NCBI GenBank assembly: GCA_016793445.1
Contig: JAEUME010000020.1
Location: 62,001 to 126,000 of the forward strand
Length of the DNA stretch: 64,000 nt
Direction: 5' to 3'
DNA from: Hyphomicrobium sp.
Lineage (GTDB): Bacteria; Pseudomonadota; Alphaproteobacteria; Rhizobiales; Hyphomicrobiaceae
The notes beneath the pieces were generated by a model. That model was not told where the DNA came from, made no database searches, and saw nothing but the letters and a program-made list of their open reading frames with translations. The position numbers and the translations under genes are program-made. Each line of letters opens with the position of its first letter. Position 1 is the first letter of the stretch. Positions 60,773 through 64,000 of this stretch are shown here, piece after piece.

Positions 60773-60928
60773 ATGGAAGCAGCACGCCCGGTTGCCTATT
60801 CCAATTCCATCGATGCGGCGATGAGCCATCCCAACATGCTCAAGATGACGAACGACATCAAATATGCTGATCTCAACCGCCGCGCGCTCGATGAATACGG
60901 GATCCGCGTCCAGCCCGGCTTGAATTAA
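60773..60928 (+). CDS. Possible small protein of 51 residues
   Basis: MEAARPVAYSNSID to IRVQPGLN, a charged soluble peptide following the SulP gene by about 150 bases. There is GAAGGAGAG at 60714-60722, but it is too far from the ATG. Coding is doubtful. Confidence 0.3.
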   Translation: MEAARPVAYSNSIDAAMSHPNMLKMTNDIKYADLNRRALDEYGIRVQPGLN

Positions 60929-61008
60929 CTGGTAGAGAGCATAGCGAGGTTGCTGCGACATTGCTTGATGCCTGGGACAGTGGTTTCGACAATGTTCGAT
61001 TTAAAGGC

Positions 61009-61383
61009 TCAAAACACATTCCGTTTGATGAGATCGCTCCAGGCGATCTCATCCCGCATAGATAGCGTGGCGTAGTTCCCTGGAACCGGCAGGCATGCGC
61101 ATCTGTCGAGCATATCGCGCGTCACCCATAGCTTGAGGTCACGCCAGGGCCGAATGCTCTTTTGCATGCTGAACCTATCGTCCGCGAGCATCCGGGGAGA
61201 TGCGGCAACGCAGAACATATAGCTTCGCGTTCGGTCCAGTGGGGAAGATGTCAGTTTAATGAGGCCGCCAATCTCAGCCCTGCATGTGGCCATGTCTTTT
61301 ATCGGAAAGGCCTCGACCTCGCGCCAGCGATATCCAGGCGTAAAGCCCGTGATCGTGACCATAACAAGCGTCGCTAGGTCCAT
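61009..61383 (-). CDS. Hypothetical protein of 124 residues
   Basis: Starts MDLATLVMVTITGFTPG with a short hydrophobic N-terminus and continues KDMATCRAEIGGLIKLTS and later MLDRCACLPVPG. Four cysteines are present. No family recognised. The ATG 61383 is preferred to one nine codons upstream, though both lack a strong ribosome site. Confidence 0.45.
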   Translation of the reverse strand: MDLATLVMVTITGFTPGYRWREVEAFPIKDMATCRAEIGGLIKLTSSPLDRTRSYMFCVAASPRMLADDRFSMQKSIRPWRDLKLWVTRDMLDRCACLPVPGNYATLSMRDEIAWSDLIKRNVF

Positions 61384-61684
61384 AGTGATTGCCTCGTGCG
61401 TAGTCCCCACGTATTGACCTATTTCAAATCCGCAGCGTAAATCTCAACCCAACCTGACCCGGAGCCTCCAGTCCCTCACGCCGCATACTCTCTCAAGCGT
61501 TCGACGACGAACACGACGCAAAAGAAGCCGTCGGCACGGCCGCGTGATGCCATGAGCTCGCGCTGTTAGCCATGTTGACGTGCCCGTTCGATCCTTGATG
61601 CTTATCAATTTTATGCCGGTCAGACGGGCTAACATATTCATCAAAACTTTTAATATCGGAAAGTGCTCGCGCATTGTGGCGATA

Positions 61685-62377
61685 ATGAAAGTCAGTTTTG
61701 TGGTCGCCATTTGCTGCGGCGTGCTCTCGGAGTGCGGCTCGGCGGACGCCGCTGACAACTGCTGGTCCATGGGGGCGGGACAGTTTGCCAATGACATCGC
61801 CTTTTGTGTCAGCGCGGAGGTCCCCGCGTCGGCCCGAAATGCCTACGGGCCGAAGGGACTAGCCGATTCCAATCCTCAAACCGCCTGGTGTGCTCCGTCG
61901 GGCCTTCATGGCCCCTTCCCTTGGATCGAGATCAGGATAGATGACGGTGCCGAGTTTCGCCGCGTGCTCGTTCAGAACGGCTACGGCAAGTCGCCCGAGG
62001 TCTATCGGCAGAATAGCCGGCCAAGGACGCTTGAGATCAGCGTCGATAACGGGCCGGCGGCGCGCGTCACGCTGCCCGATTACCATGACATGGCGGCCGT
62101 GGAGCTGCCGTCCGCGGGCAAGCACCGCGCCGTACGCTTGAGCATCCTCGATGTGTATCCAGGCGAGAAGTACACGGATGTCTGCCTCGACTACGTCATG
62201 CCGGATTTCGAGTACGAGGAAAGTTTGAGCCGGCCCCCGCCTCCCGCTTCGAAAGAAGATGAGCGGGCGAAAGACAATGCCAAGCCGCCAACACCGCCAA
62301 AGCCGCTTGATGGGAAAGTTCCGTTTGGGGATCTCGGGCTACCGTCCGACAAGGACCTTGAATTGGAGCCTCGATGA
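61685..62377 (+). CDS. Secreted protein with a probable NADase-type glycan-binding (discoidin-like) domain
   Basis: 230 residues. Signal peptide (MKVSFVVAICCGV, cleavage near ADAAD), then a domain of about 150 residues with the pattern I recall for the NADase-type glycan-binding fold: YGPKGLADSNPQTAWCAPSG, WIEIRIDDGAEFRRVLVQNG and ILDVYPGEKYTDVCLDYV, a beta-sandwich with the hallmark nGY and DVYpG. A Pro/Lys-rich tail follows. ATG 61685 is the best start. It overlaps the next gene by four bases (ATGA), so both are made together. Confidence 0.65.
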   Translation: MKVSFVVAICCGVLSECGSADAADNCWSMGAGQFANDIAFCVSAEVPASARNAYGPKGLADSNPQTAWCAPSGLHGPFPWIEIRIDDGAEFRRVLVQNGYGKSPEVYRQNSRPRTLEISVDNGPAARVTLPDYHDMAAVELPSAGKHRAVRLSILDVYPGEKYTDVCLDYVMPDFEYEESLSRPPPPASKEDERAKDNAKPPTPPKPLDGKVPFGDLGLPSDKDLELEPR

Positions 62378-64000
62378 CAACGCACTTCGTTCACGCCTGC
62401 ACGTTCGCATTCTTCGCCATGCTGATGGGGTTGCAGCCGATCAACGGGGCCCGCGCGCAAGAAGGCGCCCTCCAGATCGAGTGGCATCCCGATCCCTGTC
62501 AGGTGGTCGCGACTGCGATCAAGGCCGAGGCGGGGATCACGAAGCACGTCAAGTTCCGGGGGCACGCTCTGTCGACGCGCACTCTCTTTTACGCGGTCTG
62601 CGAGCAAGTGCGCGGCGAGATTGTCGGTCGCGTCAAAGCCCATGTGGAGAAGATGCGCAGCGGCCTTGAGGGGGAACTCCTGTCGCGGGCCGAGCCGGTC
62701 TACGACGATTTTCTCGGGTGGCTCACGGACTTCGTTTGGGGTTCCTTGCCGGAATCCGAAAGGAATCGCGTGGGAAAGGAAGAGTATCTCCGCCGGTGGC
62801 TTAACGATCCGAACGCCGAGTTCGAGCGCTTCGTAAACTACTACATGCAGGTGCATGCACCCAAGGTTGCGGGTCTTCTGGAACGGCTTGCCAACGACTC
62901 GTCGGCGGAGATCCTCGACGGACTGCAAGAGCTCTGGAAGGGTGCGGAGGAAAAGCTCAGCAAGCTTGGCCAGGCCGAGGAGGAATTGCGCAAGGCACCC
63001 AAGGCGAGCAAAGTCGAAGAGATACTCGACAAGTACGGCATCAAGGGGCCGTGGGTGGAGAAGCTGCGAAAACTGGAATCGCAGATCCGCCTGATCGACA
63101 AGACCTACAGCATCGCGGACACGGCCAAGATCCTGAACGATGCGATGACGGCGGATACCTATCCCGAGAAACTGAAAGGCGCTTTCACGCTTCTGGACAA
63201 GCTTGGCGGCGCACTGTCGTCGAGCCGGGTGCCGCCGGTCGGGCTGGTGGGCGATCTCGTGCAGGCCATGGCGGAGCTGGCGAAGGAGGCCGTCGATCGC
63301 GCCAAGGAGGTGGAAAAGCTTGTCAGGATGCGCGAGGGGATGTGCATTGGCGCCGATACCCACACGCTGCTCAATCCCCAAAATCTAGCCTTCGCGAAGG
63401 TGGCGCCGGAGGGAACCCAAGCCTGCCCAGTCGATCTTGAAGACGAGTTTCTGAAAGACGTATTCGTCCAGACCGAACCTGCGGACGCCAATCAGCTCTA
63501 CTTCTGGACTGGCAAGCGCATGATCGTTGGACGCGCCGATGGTGGCGGCCTCGCGGGCGTTCAGACGGCGCGAGACTTCATGGCCGAGGTGGCCAGCATC
63601 GGGTACACGGCCTACGCCGGCAAAGAGAACAAGATCCGTGCGGTTGCCGCAGTTTACAACACGGTCTATGGCGCTGAAGACAACCTCGAGAATGTACCGG
63701 GCCTTTCGGTTCCCCGCACTGGGTTGCTTGGCCTCAGGGCGGAAGCCGACGCGGTGGTTGAGGCCATCGTCAAGCGCGTGCGCGATCTGAAAGACTTCTC
63801 CGAACCCGACCAGTTCTGCTCGGAAGCAGGCTTCAAGGATGCGCTCGAAAAGGAAACGGGACTCAGAGCGGACCTCATGCCGCTGGACGCTGAAGTCGAA
63901 CAGGACCAGCAGCAGCGTAACAAGATCAAGCTGTCCTATGTCCTCGGCTTCATTCTCCTGAAGCGCGGCGATCTCCCCGAAGGAGGGGCGCGAACCGGCG
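62374..64000 (+). CDS. Long secreted protein, unknown, truncated by the window edge
   Basis: Read directly from the bases: 542 codons with no stop to the window end. A signal peptide (MTTHFVHACTFAFFAMLMGL, then ARAQ) is followed by helical, charged sequence with several cysteines (DPCQVVATAIKAE, FYAVCEQVRG, GMCIGADTH, QACPVDLED), a stretch of coiled-coil (KLSKLGQAEEELRKAPKASK) and EKLRKLESQIRL. No family recognised. ATGA overlap with the upstream gene shows coupling. Confidence 0.7.
   Translation, partial: MTTHFVHACTFAFFAMLMGLQPINGARAQEGALQIEWHPDPCQVVATAIKAEAGITKHVKFRGHALSTRTLFYAVCEQVRGEIVGRVKAHVEKMRSGLEGELLSRAEPVYDDFLGWLTDFVWGSLPESERNRVGKEEYLRRWLNDPNAEFERFVNYYMQVHAPKVAGLLERLANDSSAEILDGLQELWKGAEEKLSKLGQAEEELRKAPKASKVEEILDKYGIKGPWVEKLRKLESQIRLIDKTYSIADTAKILNDAMTADTYPEKLKGAFTLLDKLGGALSSSRVPPVGLVGDLVQAMAELAKEAVDRAKEVEKLVRMREGMCIGADTHTLLNPQNLAFAKVAPEGTQACPVDLEDEFLKDVFVQTEPADANQLYFWTGKRMIVGRADGGGLAGVQTARDFMAEVASIGYTAYAGKENKIRAVAAVYNTVYGAEDNLENVPGLSVPRTGLLGLRAEADAVVEAIVKRVRDLKDFSEPDQFCSEAGFKDALEKETGLRADLMPLDAEVEQDQQQRNKIKLSYVLGFILLKRGDLPEGGARTG

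Noticed and set aside
61444..61797. 117-codon frame on the minus strand before the glycan-binding-like gene
   Set aside because: Overlaps the start of a better supported gene and has no ribosome site or family motif.

Overview
The window looks like a chromosomal stretch of a GC-rich alphaproteobacterium, most likely of the order Hyphomicrobiales (Rhizobiales). The basis is the gene families themselves: an alphaproteobacterial RpoH beside an RluD-type synthase and a DUF6476-like protein, a TIGR02301-like protein, an NadQ-type NAD regulator, an IsdG-like heme oxygenase of the rhizobial HmuQ type, and a hairpin repeat of a kind common between genes in Rhizobiales. The genus cannot be named from sequence alone. 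Nearly all of the window is ordinary core chromosome; I see no prophage, insertion sequence, CRISPR array or rRNA.

Layout. 1-7.4 kb is a heme-iron acquisition locus. The ABC importer hmuTUV runs leftward; divergently run a TonB-dependent heme receptor, an IsdG-type heme-degrading monooxygenase, a HutX/HugX cytosolic heme protein and a TonB protein. The chain is complete on paper: outer-membrane uptake powered by TonB, periplasmic binding, inner-membrane import, cytosolic handling and ring opening. The divergent promoter region and the left edge of the window carry near-identical promoter/operator copies, so the gene leaving the window on the left is probably part of the same regulon. 7.6-13 kb holds a LysE exporter, an RDD-like membrane protein, tRNA-Glu(CTC), a DUF6476-like protein, rluD, rpoH and a lipid kinase. 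13.5-28.4 kb is mainly leftward housekeeping: the amidase amiC, moaE-moaD, pgsA, a large MscS-type channel, uvrC and an SDR reductase. A block holding an unknown secreted protein, a Tat-type amidohydrolase and two tandem glucosaminidase paralogues lies between uvrC and the SDR gene.

28.5-44 kb contains two unknown membrane proteins, a pair of 150-bp direct repeats, a T2 ribonuclease, an M20 peptidase, pyruvate phosphate dikinase, the nadA-nadB-nadC operon for de novo NAD synthesis with its probable regulator nadQ and two operator-like palindromes, an HD hydrolase, tag, a rhodanese-membrane protein and a carboxymuconolactone decarboxylase-like protein. 44-54 kb has ygfZ, dihydroorotase, an L,D-transpeptidase, a second LysE protein, a TIGR02301 protein, an SRAP (YedK-type) protein, an unusual Clp_N-plus-coiled-coil protein and an acyltransferase. 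54-64 kb has small secreted proteins, an arsenate reductase-like protein, a Do-type protease, a SulP transporter, and finally a translationally coupled pair: a secreted protein with a probable NADase-type glycan-binding (discoidin-like) fold and a long unknown secreted protein truncated by the window edge.

The most attractive leads are that last pair, the Clp_N/coiled-coil protein, the duplicated glucosaminidases with a shared unnamed C-terminal domain, the repeated heme-locus promoter, and the NadQ-type operators. All functions are inferred from sequence motifs and remembered family features; no database search was run.
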